Shown here piece by piece: positions 18,266 through 27,060 of a DNA stretch of 64,000 nt. The stretch is from Flavobacteriales bacterium UBA852 (GTDB lineage: Bacteria > Bacteroidota > Bacteroidia > Flavobacteriales_E > Vicingaceae), in assembly GCA_002295925.1 (NCBI GenBank), contig DBGO01000010.1, positions 186,001 through 250,000 on the forward strand. Direction: 5' to 3'. Within the stretch, counting starts at the first letter, position 1. Each line of letters starts with the position of its first letter. A program made the position numbers and the translations under genes. The notes beneath the pieces were generated by a model. It saw only the letters and a program-made list of their open reading frames with translations. It ran no database searches and was not told where the DNA came from.

Positions 18266-18961
18266 TTATTTTACCAAAAACTTAAACCCTACGCCGTGAA
18301 TATTGTTTATGGAAATATTGGGGTCTTTTTTTAGATATTTACGCATTTTTGAGATGAACACATCCATACTTCTTCCGGCAAAGTAATCATCGGTTCCCCA
18401 TATGTTCAGCAAAAGATTTTCGCGAGGAATGGTAGTATTCCGGTGTTCGGACAAATATTTCAACAAATCGGCTTCACGTTTGGTTAAATGTTGCTCCTCA
18501 TTCCCAAATTTTAATAACCGGTTTGAATAATCAAATTCATACAAGCCAATTTTTGCATAATCTGTTATTTGCTGTTCTTTCAGGTTGTTTGAGCGTTTTA
18601 AAATAGCATTGATGCGTGCAATAAGTTCATCAATATCAAAGGGTTTGGTAATATAGTCATCTGCTCCTATGGCAAAGCCGTTGAGTTTATCTTCTTTCAT
18701 TTCTTTGGCTGTTAAAAATATAACAGGCATATTGTTATCGGCTGTTTTTATTTTTTTTGCCAAGGTAAATCCATCGAGTTTTGGCATCATTACATCCAAC
18801 ACACAAATATCAAAACGGGTTTCGGAAAATGTTTCGAGTGCCTGCCGGCCGTTTTCGCACAGCACTACATTAAAGCCATTTTGCAATAAATAGTCTTGAA
18901 TAACAAATCCCAAATTTTTATCATCTTCGGCTACCAATATTTTATATTTACTCATAATCAA
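18266..18961 (-). CDS. rprY: OmpR-type response regulator (RprY-like)
   Basis: This 231-residue protein has a receiver domain (1-120) and a winged-helix DNA-binding domain. The phosphoacceptor is Asp56 in CVLDVMMPKLDG. The acidic pocket is AEDD near 11-14, and the switch Lys is in YITKPFDIDEL. The wing region contains LTKREADLLKYLSEH, and the recognition part NIHGVGFKFL. RprY is the regulator paired with RprX in Bacteroides; I assign the name by architecture and organism type. The kinase lies upstream with a 4-base overlap. Targets are unknown. Confidence 0.88.
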   Translation of the reverse strand: MIMSKYKILVAEDDKNLGFVIQDYLLQNGFNVVLCENGRQALETFSETRFDICVLDVMMPKLDGFTLAKKIKTADNNMPVIFLTAKEMKEDKLNGFAIGADDYITKPFDIDELIARINAILKRSNNLKEQQITDYAKIGLYEFDYSNRLLKFGNEEQHLTKREADLLKYLSEHRNTTIPRENLLLNIWGTDDYFAGRSMDVFISKMRKYLKKDPNISINNIHGVGFKFLVK

Positions 18962-20235
18962 TACGCGTTTTTAAAAGTTATTACAAATGTTGTGCCTTTC
19001 CCTTCTTCAGACTCTACAGATATTTTTCCGCCATAAGCTTCAACAATAGTTTTGACATAATGCAATCCTAATCCGAATCCTTTAACATTATGCACATTTC
19101 CGGTCGATTCTCTGTAAAATTTATCAAAAATATTTTTTAAATTTTCTTTTTTTATACCAATTCCGTTGTCGGAAATTTTTATTTCCAATCCATTGATTTT
19201 GTTTGCGGTAGAAATTTCAATCACCGGATGATCTTGTGAATATTTTATGGCATTATCAATCAGGTTGTAAAAAATGTTTTGTAAATGAATTTTATCGGCT
19301 TTCAAATGATATTTTTCGGCATTTAGATGCAAATGCACTGTTCCGTTTTTTTCTTTCAGCAATAACTCAAAACTTGAAACTGTTTTTTTCAGTAATTCGT
19401 GCACATCTACGTCGGTATCTTCAAGTTTCAGTTTGTCTTTTTCGAGTGTAGCCAATTGCAATACTTTATCTACCTGACTTTTTAAGCGTTCGTTTTCTTC
19501 TTTAATTATTTGAGCATAATGTTTTAGCCGCTCTTTATTGTCGCAAATATTATCTTGCAACAGCATATTTGCCGAAAGTTGAATAGTGGATATGGGTGTT
19601 TTAAACTCGTGTGTAATATTATTGATAAAATCATTTTTTATTTCGCTCAATCGCTTTTGTTTCAATATCACATTAATTGTATAGGAAAAGAAAATAATGA
19701 TGATTAGAATTACAATGGAAGAAAACAACCAAATCTCCATCTGCTGGACAATAAACGTAGTTTTGTTTGGGAAATAAACGCCAAAATAATGGTTGTCAAA
19801 ATCCGATTTAAAATTTTTCGATGTATTTTGAAGTTTGCTTTTTTCTTTGGTTGAAATGTCTATGTAATCGCCAAAAACAATAGAATCGGTAAAACAATCG
19901 TAAATTACGTATTCAAAATCGGTATTAATATTTCTTTTAACAAAAGCATCGCGCAACAAACGCTCCAACAAATACGGGTGAATGGTATCATTTATGGTAA
20001 CTATAAAATAATCGGTACTTACTTGCTTTACCGGATTTCCGGCATATTCAACCGTATCGTGATTGATTTGTTTAATGCTGCGCACAACCGAGTTGAGTGC
20101 CAATACCACTTTTTCGTTAAACTGTTTTTCTTGTATATTATAAGCTTTTTTCACCCAATACATTTGTGTAACAACAATACCAATCAACGAGATGGTTGCA
20201 AAGAAAATAATTAACCGTATGGTGTTTCTGTTCAT
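18958..20235 (-). CDS. rprX: Membrane sensor histidine kinase (RprX-like)
   Basis: The 425-residue kinase has transmembrane helices near 8-27 and 168-190, enclosing a periplasmic sensor of about 140 residues. HisKA carries the phospho-acceptor His209 in ITHEFKTPISTIQL. The HATPase domain has NLIDNAIKYS (N box), ISDNGIGI (G1), FDKFYRE (F box) and GFGLGLHYVK (G2). This is the layout of Bacteroides RprX. It signals to the overlapping rprY product; the sensed signal is unknown. The downstream coding end and rprY ATG share 4 bases. Confidence 0.9.
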   Translation of the reverse strand: MNRNTIRLIIFFATISLIGIVVTQMYWVKKAYNIQEKQFNEKVVLALNSVVRSIKQINHDTVEYAGNPVKQVSTDYFIVTINDTIHPYLLERLLRDAFVKRNINTDFEYVIYDCFTDSIVFGDYIDISTKEKSKLQNTSKNFKSDFDNHYFGVYFPNKTTFIVQQMEIWLFSSIVILIIIIFFSYTINVILKQKRLSEIKNDFINNITHEFKTPISTIQLSANMLLQDNICDNKERLKHYAQIIKEENERLKSQVDKVLQLATLEKDKLKLEDTDVDVHELLKKTVSSFELLLKEKNGTVHLHLNAEKYHLKADKIHLQNIFYNLIDNAIKYSQDHPVIEISTANKINGLEIKISDNGIGIKKENLKNIFDKFYRESTGNVHNVKGFGLGLHYVKTIVEAYGGKISVESEEGKGTTFVITFKNAY

Positions 20236-20279
20236 TATAAATACTTATTTTCGATAAATATAAAAAGAATGTGTGAATA

Positions 20280-20522
20280 ATGACCGATAAAATTCAATTC
20301 CCTCAATATCGTAAAAATGCACAAGGCACTTCATATTTTAAAATTTTAAGCAAAGATGCTTTTATTGAGATACAAATTATTGGCAATAAACTTTGGGAAC
20401 ATAAAGTAGAAGCCCGACAATATCCTGAAAAATTGCTCATTCAAGATATGCTTCTATGCAAAGACCATTTGTGGCAAACAATACCTGAATCAGAATTTAA
20501 TAAAATTGCCGAAAACAAATAA
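20280..20522 (+). CDS. Small conserved-looking protein of unknown function
   Basis: An 80-residue soluble protein without signal peptide or membrane segment. Features are an aromatic-rich start (FPQYRKN, TSYFKIL), a central IEIQIIG strand, and the C-terminal DHLWQTIPESEFNKI. Codon use looks like its neighbours, and it fills the space between the divergent rprX and the convergent rnpB without overlap, so I take it as real. I cannot assign a family or function. Confidence 0.6.
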   Translation: MTDKIQFPQYRKNAQGTSYFKILSKDAFIEIQIIGNKLWEHKVEARQYPEKLLIQDMLLCKDHLWQTIPESEFNKIAENK

Positions 20523-20526
20523 AAAA

Positions 20527-20908
20527 GTGCAAACCTGTAAGCCGGGTTCTGTTTCCTGAAAAGGAATTCTATCATTTATCTGACAACACAACGGTTGTTC
20601 AATCGAGCTACCCTCCAAGTGCCGGCAAGCCGGTAGAGCGAGCAACCCATACCCCAAAAGGGCACCTGGTTTATTTGCTCTTTCAGCGCGCAAGGTTTAC
20701 CCTCCCGAAGAGTTACCCCTTCGGGACGTGAGCTCTTACCTCACGTTTTCACCCTTATCCGCCTGAGGCGGACGGTATAGTTTCTGTGGCACTTTCTGTC
20801 GCAACAGCATTGCTGCTGTTACGCCCTCGTTTTCACGAGGTACGCTGCTCTTTGCTGCCCGGACTTTCCTTTTCCGGTTTTTGCCGGAAACGATAGAACG
20901 GTTTGCAC
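20527..20908 (-). ncRNA. rnpB: RNase P RNA (bacterial type A)
   Basis: On the minus strand the ends pair: GTGCAAACC at the 5' side with GGTTTGCAC at the 3' side. The conserved core is present: GGAAAGTCCGGGC near the start, ACAGAAA and GGGTGAAA, AGAGCTCAC, and near the 3' end AACCCGGCTTA. Length is about 380 nt. This ribozyme trims tRNA 5' leaders with the RnpA protein. A run of six U (20521-20526) follows the closing helix and probably terminates it. Confidence 0.95.
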
Positions 20909-20928
20909 ATTTTCAAAGTTAAGCTTAT

Positions 20929-21408
20929 TTAATCGAATTGAACAATTCGTAAGTGCGTTCGACCTTTTATTTTATAACTTTTTAACGAAATCCTCATTAT
21001 TACATATCCCACAGGAATAGCTGCCAATCCAATAATACCGGGTCTTTTCAAGTATGGTTTATCATTATTTATCAAATTGTTCAGAGGGTCAATGATGGTA
21101 AGAAATATTCCTCCTTTAAACAATAACTCACCAAAAAACAACTGACCGCGCTTGGGGAATGGTGTGTAAATTTTAGCTATATCTTTTAAAAAAAGTGTAT
21201 CCTGATTTATGATAATGGCACTGTCTAATAATTGTGTTATTTCTCCTGAAATTTTTACTCCTTGTTTGGTTTTAAAAACGTATGCTTCTTCTGCCGGCAA
21301 AACCGTTCGACGCATTTTTGCACCTTTGTAAATAACCAATTCTTTTTGCCCGTAAACTAAGAAAACAGGCAATACCAACAGCAACAATATGATGGTTTTC
21401 CTAATCAT
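20929..21408 (-). CDS. Exported or membrane-associated protein of unknown function
   Basis: This 159-residue protein starts with MIRKTIILLLLVLPVFLVYG, a signal peptide or anchor ending before Gln. The first half is beta-rich (VKISGEITQLLDSAIIINQD). The second half includes a hydrophobic stretch, RPGIIGLAAIPVGYVIMRIS, that could be a membrane helix. It overlaps the upstream barrel-like gene by 8 bases, so the two likely act together in the envelope. No family recognised. Confidence 0.72.
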   Translation of the reverse strand: MIRKTIILLLLVLPVFLVYGQKELVIYKGAKMRRTVLPAEEAYVFKTKQGVKISGEITQLLDSAIIINQDTLFLKDIAKIYTPFPKRGQLFFGELLFKGGIFLTIIDPLNNLINNDKPYLKRPGIIGLAAIPVGYVIMRISLKSYKIKGRTHLRIVQFD

Positions 21409-22132
21409 GCAATCCTATTCTTACACCCAAATTATACACAGGCATTTCGGCAAAATTATAAGTAGATTTAAACAAGTTGGTTAATCGGTACCGAAACGTA
21501 AAAACAATATGACCAAAACCTAACCGTGTAAAAGCTCCATACTGCAAAGGCTCTACAAAATTCAGTTTATTATGTGTTGTTTCTACTTCTTTGGAACCAT
21601 AACTATTTGGCGCAGGCAATTTATCCAATGTTATTATTTTCGAATTGACAACATATCCGCCATACCCTCCAATATCTATAAATTTTCCCATCAACATAGG
21701 ACTTCTTTTTAAACGAATGCGCAAAAATACATCGCCGTTCATTTGATTTACAATCAATCGTTCTTTGTTATGCAACATATTATTCGGCAAGGTTTTGCTG
21801 CTGTCTTGTTTGAGATGAAATACCTGATAATTGTAATATAAATCTACACCTATATTAAACCGTTCGGAAATTTTATATTTATACAACCATCCCACATCAA
21901 ACGAATGTGATTTTCCGTAAATAATGTCCGAACCGTCTTTTGTTTGCTCACCAAGAGCAAAACCAACGCCAATAAATAAATGCGAAAAATGTTTACTGTT
22001 TGGATGCCGGTCGGTGCTTTGTTCAATTACTTCGGTATCATTAAAATCAGTATTTTCATTTTGATGGTTTTGAGCAAACAAGAATTGCATCGAACCGATT
22101 AAAATTGTAGCAGTAAGCAAGTATCTTAACAT
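21401..22132 (-). CDS. Predicted outer-membrane beta-barrel protein
   Basis: The 243-residue product has a signal peptide (MLRYLLTATILIGSMQFLFA then Q). The rest is a series of alternating aromatic strands, such as HLFIGVGFALGEQ, FNIGVDLYYNYQVFHL, GGYGGYVVNSK and LGFGHIVFTFRYRLTNLF. It ends in VYNLGVRIGLHD, an outer-membrane-protein-like last strand. I infer a barrel of roughly eight to ten strands. It shares an 8-base overlap with the following gene. The substrate or partner is unknown. Confidence 0.72.
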   Translation of the reverse strand: MLRYLLTATILIGSMQFLFAQNHQNENTDFNDTEVIEQSTDRHPNSKHFSHLFIGVGFALGEQTKDGSDIIYGKSHSFDVGWLYKYKISERFNIGVDLYYNYQVFHLKQDSSKTLPNNMLHNKERLIVNQMNGDVFLRIRLKRSPMLMGKFIDIGGYGGYVVNSKIITLDKLPAPNSYGSKEVETTHNKLNFVEPLQYGAFTRLGFGHIVFTFRYRLTNLFKSTYNFAEMPVYNLGVRIGLHD

Positions 22133-22143
22133 AATAATTTGGA

Positions 22144-22151
22144 TATATTTG
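22144..22151 (+). promoter_or_regulatory. -7 box TATATTTG upstream of threonine aldolase
   Basis: Exact TAnnTTTG match 35 bases before the ATG at 22187. It lies inside the 5' extension that a TTG start at 22139 would require, and so supports the ATG. Confidence 0.4.
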
Positions 22152-22186
22152 ATAAATATTTTTTAAAAGTAAAAAAAAATTACAAC

Positions 22187-23203
22187 ATGCTGATTGATTT
22201 ACGCAGTGATACTGTTACAAAACCAACTCCGGAAATGAAAGAAGCCATGTTTTCGGCTCCTGTTGGCGATGATGTTTTTGGCGAAGACCCTACCATCAAT
22301 CAATTAGAGAAAATGGCTGCCGAAATGTTTGGCAAAGAAGCTGCAATTTTTGCCCCCAGCGGAACAATGACCAATCAAATAGCCATAAAAATTCACACTT
22401 CGGCTCCGGGAGAGGTTATTTGCGATGAACTTTCTCACATTTACAAATACGAAGGTGGTGGTATAGGATTTAACTCCGGATTAAGTGTCCGGTTACTGAA
22501 AGGCGACAGAGGTCGTTTAACAGCCAATCAAATTGAAGAAAACATCAATCCCGATGACGTTCATCTCCCACCTACTCAGCTTATTTCGCTCGAAAATACT
22601 TGCAACAAAGGAGCAGGAAGCATTTACGAGCTTAACGATATGCAAGCAATTGCTCAGGTGGCAAAAAAACATAATTTACCACTGCATTTGGATGGTGCCC
22701 GAATTTTTAATGCAATTATTGAAAAAGATTATTCGGCAAACGACATTGGGCAATTATTCGATACCATTTCCGTTTGCTTATCCAAAGGATTGGGCTGTCC
22801 GGTAGGTTCTGTTTTGGTTGGCGATGAAAAAAACATAAAAAAAGCCCGCCGAATACGTAAAATTTTGGGCGGAGGAATGAGACAAGCCGGAATTTTAGCC
22901 GCTGCCGGAATCTACGCATTGGAAAATAACATTTCACGTTTGAAAGATGACCACAACAGAGCAAAAGCAATTGGCGAAGCACTCAAGAATGCTTCTTTTG
23001 TAAAAGATATTATGCCCATAGAAACCAACATTGTGGTGTTTTATGTGCAAGACAACACCACCCCCGAAGCGATTTTAGAAAAACTAAAAGAAAAAAACAT
23101 TTTAGCCGTGAAATTTGGTCCGCAAATGATTCGAATGGTTACTCACTTGGATTTTGACGATAAACAACTCGACCATTTGTGCAAGACAATAAAAAATATG
23201 TAA
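22187..23203 (+). CDS. ltaE: Low-specificity L-threonine aldolase
   Basis: A PLP enzyme that cleaves L-threonine or allo-threonine to glycine and acetaldehyde. The 338 residues begin with the family signature MLIDLRSDTVTKPTPEMKEA, then GDDVFGEDPTINQLE, LPLHLDGARIFNA (PLP-binding Asp), and SVCLSKGLGCPVGSVLVG with the Schiff-base Lys. I use the ATG at 22187, because the TTG at 22139 adds 16 residues outside the family and would place the -7 box within the gene. It is divergent from the barrel-protein gene. Confidence 0.95.
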   Translation: MLIDLRSDTVTKPTPEMKEAMFSAPVGDDVFGEDPTINQLEKMAAEMFGKEAAIFAPSGTMTNQIAIKIHTSAPGEVICDELSHIYKYEGGGIGFNSGLSVRLLKGDRGRLTANQIEENINPDDVHLPPTQLISLENTCNKGAGSIYELNDMQAIAQVAKKHNLPLHLDGARIFNAIIEKDYSANDIGQLFDTISVCLSKGLGCPVGSVLVGDEKNIKKARRIRKILGGGMRQAGILAAAGIYALENNISRLKDDHNRAKAIGEALKNASFVKDIMPIETNIVVFYVQDNTTPEAILEKLKEKNILAVKFGPQMIRMVTHLDFDDKQLDHLCKTIKNM

Positions 23204-23240
23204 AAACAAATTTGAATTATTCTTTTAACTCGAATTATCC

Positions 23241-23248
23241 TATTTTTG
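23241..23248 (+). promoter_or_regulatory. -7 box TATTTTTG upstream of the crotonase gene
   Basis: Exact TAnnTTTG match 23 bases before the ATG at 23272. A TTTG lies further upstream at 23211, but the spacing is too long to be convincing. Confidence 0.35.
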
Positions 23249-23271
23249 AATAATAAAAAACTCACAACATT

Positions 23272-24054
23272 ATGGAATATAACAATATAATAAGCGAAAA
23301 AGAAGGTTATTTTCAAATCATTACCATTAACCGACCTAAGCAATTAAATGCCTTAAATAAAGAAACCATTGCCGAATTGAGCGATGCTTTTTCAAAAGCC
23401 GACAATGATAAAAATGTACGTGTAGTTATTGTTACCGGAAGTGGCGAAAAAGCATTTGTTGCCGGAGCAGATATTAAAGAATTTTACAAGTTCAGTGTTG
23501 AAGAAGGAAAACGATTAAGCGCCGAAGGACATCAAAAACTGTTCGATTTGGTAGAAAATCTTTCCAAACCTGTAATTGCTGCCATCAACGGATTTGCATT
23601 GGGTGGCGGTTTAGAGTTGGCTATGTCGTGTCATATTCGTGTAGCTTCTGAAAATGCTAAACTTGGATTGCCCGAAGTTTCATTAGGCGTTATTCCCGGA
23701 TATGGCGGAACACAACGATTGGCACAATTGGTGGGCAAGGGAAAAGCTTTTGAAATGATTACCACAGCACAAATGATTTCAGCTCAAGAAGCCTATCAAT
23801 ATCATTTGGTCAATTATGTTACCTCGCCCGAAGAGTTATTGAACAAAGCCAAAGATATTGCCACAAAAATCTCACGCAATTCGCCTACGGCTATTGCTTC
23901 TGCCATTCGTTCCATTAACGCAGGATATAAAGCAGGTGTAAACGGATTTGAAGTAGAAATTGAAGAGTTTGGAAAATGCTTTGGCACACCCGATTTTATT
24001 GAAGGAACCACTGCATTTGTAGAAAAACGCAAGCCCGAATTTAAAGGAGAATAA
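23272..24054 (+). CDS. Enoyl-CoA hydratase/crotonase
   Basis: A 260-residue crotonase-fold enzyme that hydrates short-chain enoyl-CoA, in fatty acid or butyrate/3-hydroxybutyryl-CoA metabolism. The oxyanion-hole segments are VAGADIKEF and NGFALGGGLELAMSCHIR. The two catalytic glutamates are placed as in active hydratases: one in GGGLELAM and one in KLGLPEVSLGVIPGYGG. The C-terminal helix ends FVEKRKPEFKGE, typical of 3-hydroxybutyryl-CoA dehydratases. No beta-oxidation partner is adjacent, so the pathway is not fixed. The flippase gene follows 9 bases on. Confidence 0.92.
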   Translation: MEYNNIISEKEGYFQIITINRPKQLNALNKETIAELSDAFSKADNDKNVRVVIVTGSGEKAFVAGADIKEFYKFSVEEGKRLSAEGHQKLFDLVENLSKPVIAAINGFALGGGLELAMSCHIRVASENAKLGLPEVSLGVIPGYGGTQRLAQLVGKGKAFEMITTAQMISAQEAYQYHLVNYVTSPEELLNKAKDIATKISRNSPTAIASAIRSINAGYKAGVNGFEVEIEEFGKCFGTPDFIEGTTAFVEKRKPEFKGE

Positions 24055-24063
24055 TTTTAGCTT

Positions 24064-25563
24064 TTGAATAAAATAAAAAGTTTAGCGGGACAAACTGCCA
24101 TTTACGGATTGAGCAGTATTATAGGCAGAATTTTCAATTATCTGCTTACCCCGCTTTACACCTATAAATTCAATCCTGAGCAATATGGGGTTTACACCGA
24201 AATGTATGCCTATAGCGCTTTTTTGCTGGTTTTGCTCACTTACGGAATGGAAACCGCTTTTTTTCGTTTTGCCAAAAGCGAAGGCGAAAACCGTGTATTT
24301 GGCACAACACTGATTTCAGTAGTTTCAACAGGTGTTTTGTTTTCAATTTTCGGCATTTTGTTTGCACCCTATATAAGTGATTGGCTCAATGGCGGACAAG
24401 ATATTTCCATTCCTTACACAACTTATATCCGATGGTTTGTCGTAATTATTGTTTTAGACGCCATTACTTCCATTCCCTTTGCCAAACTGCGACAAGATAA
24501 TAAACCCAAAAAATTTGCTCTTGTTAAATTATTGAATATCGGGTTGAACATTGGCTTAAACTTATTCTTTATTTTATTTTGCCCTTATGTAATAGCACAA
24601 GGCGAACAACATATTCTTTACTCTTTTGTCAATACATTTTACAACCCCGAGTTGGGTATCGGTTATGCCTTCATAGCCAATCTTATGGCTTCTGTCATTA
24701 CTTTCATCATTTTGATTCCCGAAATGCTGAAAGATAAACTTTCTTTTGATTTTGTTCTTTGGAAAAAACTGATACGTTATGCATCACCACTTATTGTTGT
24801 AGGTTTGGCAGGCATTATCAACGAAAATGCCGACCGGATTTTATTGAAAGAATTTTTACCTTTTGATACCGAAACCAAACTGAAAATGATAGGTATTTAT
24901 GGTGCTTGTTACAAAATATCCATTTTGATGACCATCTTTATTCAAGCATTCAGGTATGCTGCCGAACCGTTTTTCTTTTCGCAAAAAGACCAAAAAGACG
25001 CCAAACAAACCTACGCCGACGTTTTTAAATTTTTCATTATTGCTTGTAGCATTATTTATATGGGCGTAATGCTCAACTTATCGTGGCTCTCTTACTTTGT
25101 AGGACCGGAATACAGAACCGGAATTTTCATTGTCCCCATTTTATTACTTGCTAATTTATTTTTGGGGGCTTATTACAATTTATCAGTTTGGTATAAAGTG
25201 ACCGACAAAACCCGATTTGGCGCTTACATTGGTTTAACCGGAGCTACCATAACCATACTGCTGAATATTTTGCTTATTCCTGTATTGGGTTACGAAGGAA
25301 GTGCTTGGGCTACCTTAATTTGCTATGGAAGTATGTTTGGACTTTCGTATGTTTTAGGTAAAAATTATTATCCGGTAAATTATCCGATAAAAAAATCTTT
25401 TTTATATCTGTTTACGGCATTAAGTGTTTCATTGCTGGCTTATTTCAAAATTGCAGACACTTCAACTTTTATCATTATCCTAAAAAATATAATATTAATT
25501 TTATTTGTGGCAGTTGTTTATTATCTTGAAATTTCTAAAGAAAAATTATCAAAAACCATATAA
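24064..25563 (+). CDS. Polysaccharide flippase (MOP/Wzx-like) membrane protein
   Basis: A 499-residue protein with about 14 hydrophobic helices of the MOP superfamily, which flips lipid-linked sugars across the inner membrane. The start LNKIKSLAGQTAIYGLSSII and the following GRIFNYLLTPLYT, PEQYGVYTEMY and YGMETAFFRF are characteristic of Bacteroidota lipopolysaccharide biosynthesis exporters. The start is TTG at 24064, at the conserved first helix. It is followed 3 bases later by dut, and a sugar nucleotidyltransferase is close by, which fits a glycan role. The exact substrate is unknown. Confidence 0.88.
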   Translation: MNKIKSLAGQTAIYGLSSIIGRIFNYLLTPLYTYKFNPEQYGVYTEMYAYSAFLLVLLTYGMETAFFRFAKSEGENRVFGTTLISVVSTGVLFSIFGILFAPYISDWLNGGQDISIPYTTYIRWFVVIIVLDAITSIPFAKLRQDNKPKKFALVKLLNIGLNIGLNLFFILFCPYVIAQGEQHILYSFVNTFYNPELGIGYAFIANLMASVITFIILIPEMLKDKLSFDFVLWKKLIRYASPLIVVGLAGIINENADRILLKEFLPFDTETKLKMIGIYGACYKISILMTIFIQAFRYAAEPFFFSQKDQKDAKQTYADVFKFFIIACSIIYMGVMLNLSWLSYFVGPEYRTGIFIVPILLLANLFLGAYYNLSVWYKVTDKTRFGAYIGLTGATITILLNILLIPVLGYEGSAWATLICYGSMFGLSYVLGKNYYPVNYPIKKSFLYLFTALSVSLLAYFKIADTSTFIIILKNIILILFVAVVYYLEISKEKLSKTI

Positions 25564-25566
25564 CGT

Positions 25567-26001
25567 ATGAAAGTAAAAATCATCAATAAATCATCACATC
25601 CCTTGCCTCAGTATGCTACTGAAGCCTCGGCAGGATTAGATTTAAGAGCAAATATTGAAAATGACATTATACTCAAGCCATTGGAAAGAGCTTTAATAAA
25701 AACCGGTTTATTTATCGAATTACCTGTTGGCTACGAAGCACAAGTTCGTCCGCGTAGCGGTTTGGCATACAAACACGGAATTACGGTATTAAACACTCCG
25801 GGCACTGTTGATGCCGATTACCGGGGCGAAATTGGCGTTATTTTGGTCAACCTTTCGAATGAACCTTTTACAATAACCAACGGCGAACGAATTGCCCAAC
25901 TCGTTATTGCCAAACACGAACAAGCCGAATGGATTGAAGTGTCCGAGTTATCTGACACATCTCGCGGTGCCGGCGGATTTGGCAGTACCGGAAAAAAATA
26001 A
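25567..26001 (+). CDS. dut: dUTP diphosphatase
   Basis: Trimeric dUTPase hydrolyses dUTP to dUMP, keeping uracil out of DNA and supplying dTMP synthesis. The 144 residues contain all five motifs: ASAGLDLRA, RPRSGLAYKHGI, GTVDADYRGEI, GERIAQLVI and the mobile C-terminal RGAGGFGSTG. Length is normal. It lies between the flippase (3 bases) and the nucleotidyltransferase. Confidence 0.97.
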   Translation: MKVKIINKSSHPLPQYATEASAGLDLRANIENDIILKPLERALIKTGLFIELPVGYEAQVRPRSGLAYKHGITVLNTPGTVDADYRGEIGVILVNLSNEPFTITNGERIAQLVIAKHEQAEWIEVSELSDTSRGAGGFGSTGKK

Positions 26002-26013
26002 CACAACCCACAT

Positions 26014-26021
26014 TATTTTTG
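26014..26021 (+). promoter_or_regulatory. -7 box TATTTTTG upstream of the nucleotidyltransferase operon
   Basis: Exact TAnnTTTG match 34 bases before the ATG at 26056. It would allow the nucleotidyltransferase/TPR/DUF4292/EnvC run to be transcribed apart from dut. Confidence 0.35.
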
Positions 26022-26055
26022 TAAATTTACGCACTTATTAAAATTGATTTAAAAA

Positions 26056-27060
26056 ATGAAAATTATCGTACCTATGGCGGGTATCGGAAAAAGAATGCGC
26101 CCGCACACGTTAACTATACCCAAACCATTATTACCCATTGCCGGAAAACCTATTGTTCAGCGATTGGTAGAAGATATTGCCAAAGTTTGCAATGAACCCA
26201 TAGATGAAATTGCCTTTATTATCGGTGATTTTGGTAAAGAAGTAGAAGAAAATCTGAAAAAAGTAGCTCAAGATTTAGGTGCCGAAGGAAAAATCTTTCA
26301 CCAAAAAGAAGCACTTGGAACTGCTCACGCCATAATGTGCGCCAAAGAAAGCTTGGACGGTAAAATTGTTGTAGCATTTGCCGATACACTTTTCCGTGCC
26401 GACTTCACTCTTGATGATTCTAAAGACAGCATTATTTGGGTGCAAAAAGTGGAAGACCCCAGACCATTTGGCGTTGTAAAACTGAATGATGAAGGCATTA
26501 TTACCGATTTTGTGGAGAAACCCGAAACATTTGTATCTGACTTGGCAATAATCGGCATTTATTACTTTAAAGACGGTGCCAACTTACGCAAAGAATTACA
26601 ATATTTATTGGACAACGATATTAAAGAAAAAGGTGAATATCAACTGACCAATGCGCTTGAAAATATGAAAAACAAAGGCGTAAAATTTGCCCCCGGCGAA
26701 GTAAAAGAATGGCTCGACTGCGGCAACAAAAACGCCACTGTATATACCAACCAGCGAGTATTGGAATTTTTACAACAAGACAATGAAAAATTGGTTGCCG
26801 ATTCTGCTCAAATAACAAACAGTGTGGTTATTCCGCCATGTTATATTGGCGAAAATGTTGTGCTTGAAAACGCTGTTGTTGGTCCACACGTGTCTATCGG
26901 TGATAATTCAACCATAAAAAACAGCAGAATTGAAAATTCAATTATTCAAACCAACACATCAATAGAAGGTGCCAATTACACCAATTCAATGATTGGTAAC
27001 CATACCACAATCAACGAAAAACCAAAAGACATTAGCGTTGGCGATTACAACCAGTTATAA
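26056..27060 (+). CDS. Sugar-1-phosphate nucleotidyltransferase with left-handed beta-helix tail
   Basis: This 334-residue enzyme joins a sugar 1-phosphate to an NTP. The N-terminal Rossmann-like domain opens with MAGIGKRMRPHTLTIPKPLL (the G-x-G-x-R-x(4-5)-KP signature), then LGTAHAIMCA and VVAFADTLF. The C-terminal third has hexapeptide-type repeats (VVIPPCYIGENVVLENAVVG, VSIGDNSTIKNS) forming a left-handed helix. Which sugar and base are used cannot be told; glucose- or mannose-type substrates are usual. The stop TAA shares its last base with the next ATG. Confidence 0.9.
   Translation: MKIIVPMAGIGKRMRPHTLTIPKPLLPIAGKPIVQRLVEDIAKVCNEPIDEIAFIIGDFGKEVEENLKKVAQDLGAEGKIFHQKEALGTAHAIMCAKESLDGKIVVAFADTLFRADFTLDDSKDSIIWVQKVEDPRPFGVVKLNDEGIITDFVEKPETFVSDLAIIGIYYFKDGANLRKELQYLLDNDIKEKGEYQLTNALENMKNKGVKFAPGEVKEWLDCGNKNATVYTNQRVLEFLQQDNEKLVADSAQITNSVVIPPCYIGENVVLENAVVGPHVSIGDNSTIKNSRIENSIIQTNTSIEGANYTNSMIGNHTTINEKPKDISVGDYNQL

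Noticed and set aside
20490..20693. 67-codon frame on the minus strand
   Set aside because: It lies across the 3' half of RNase P RNA and is an incidental frame.
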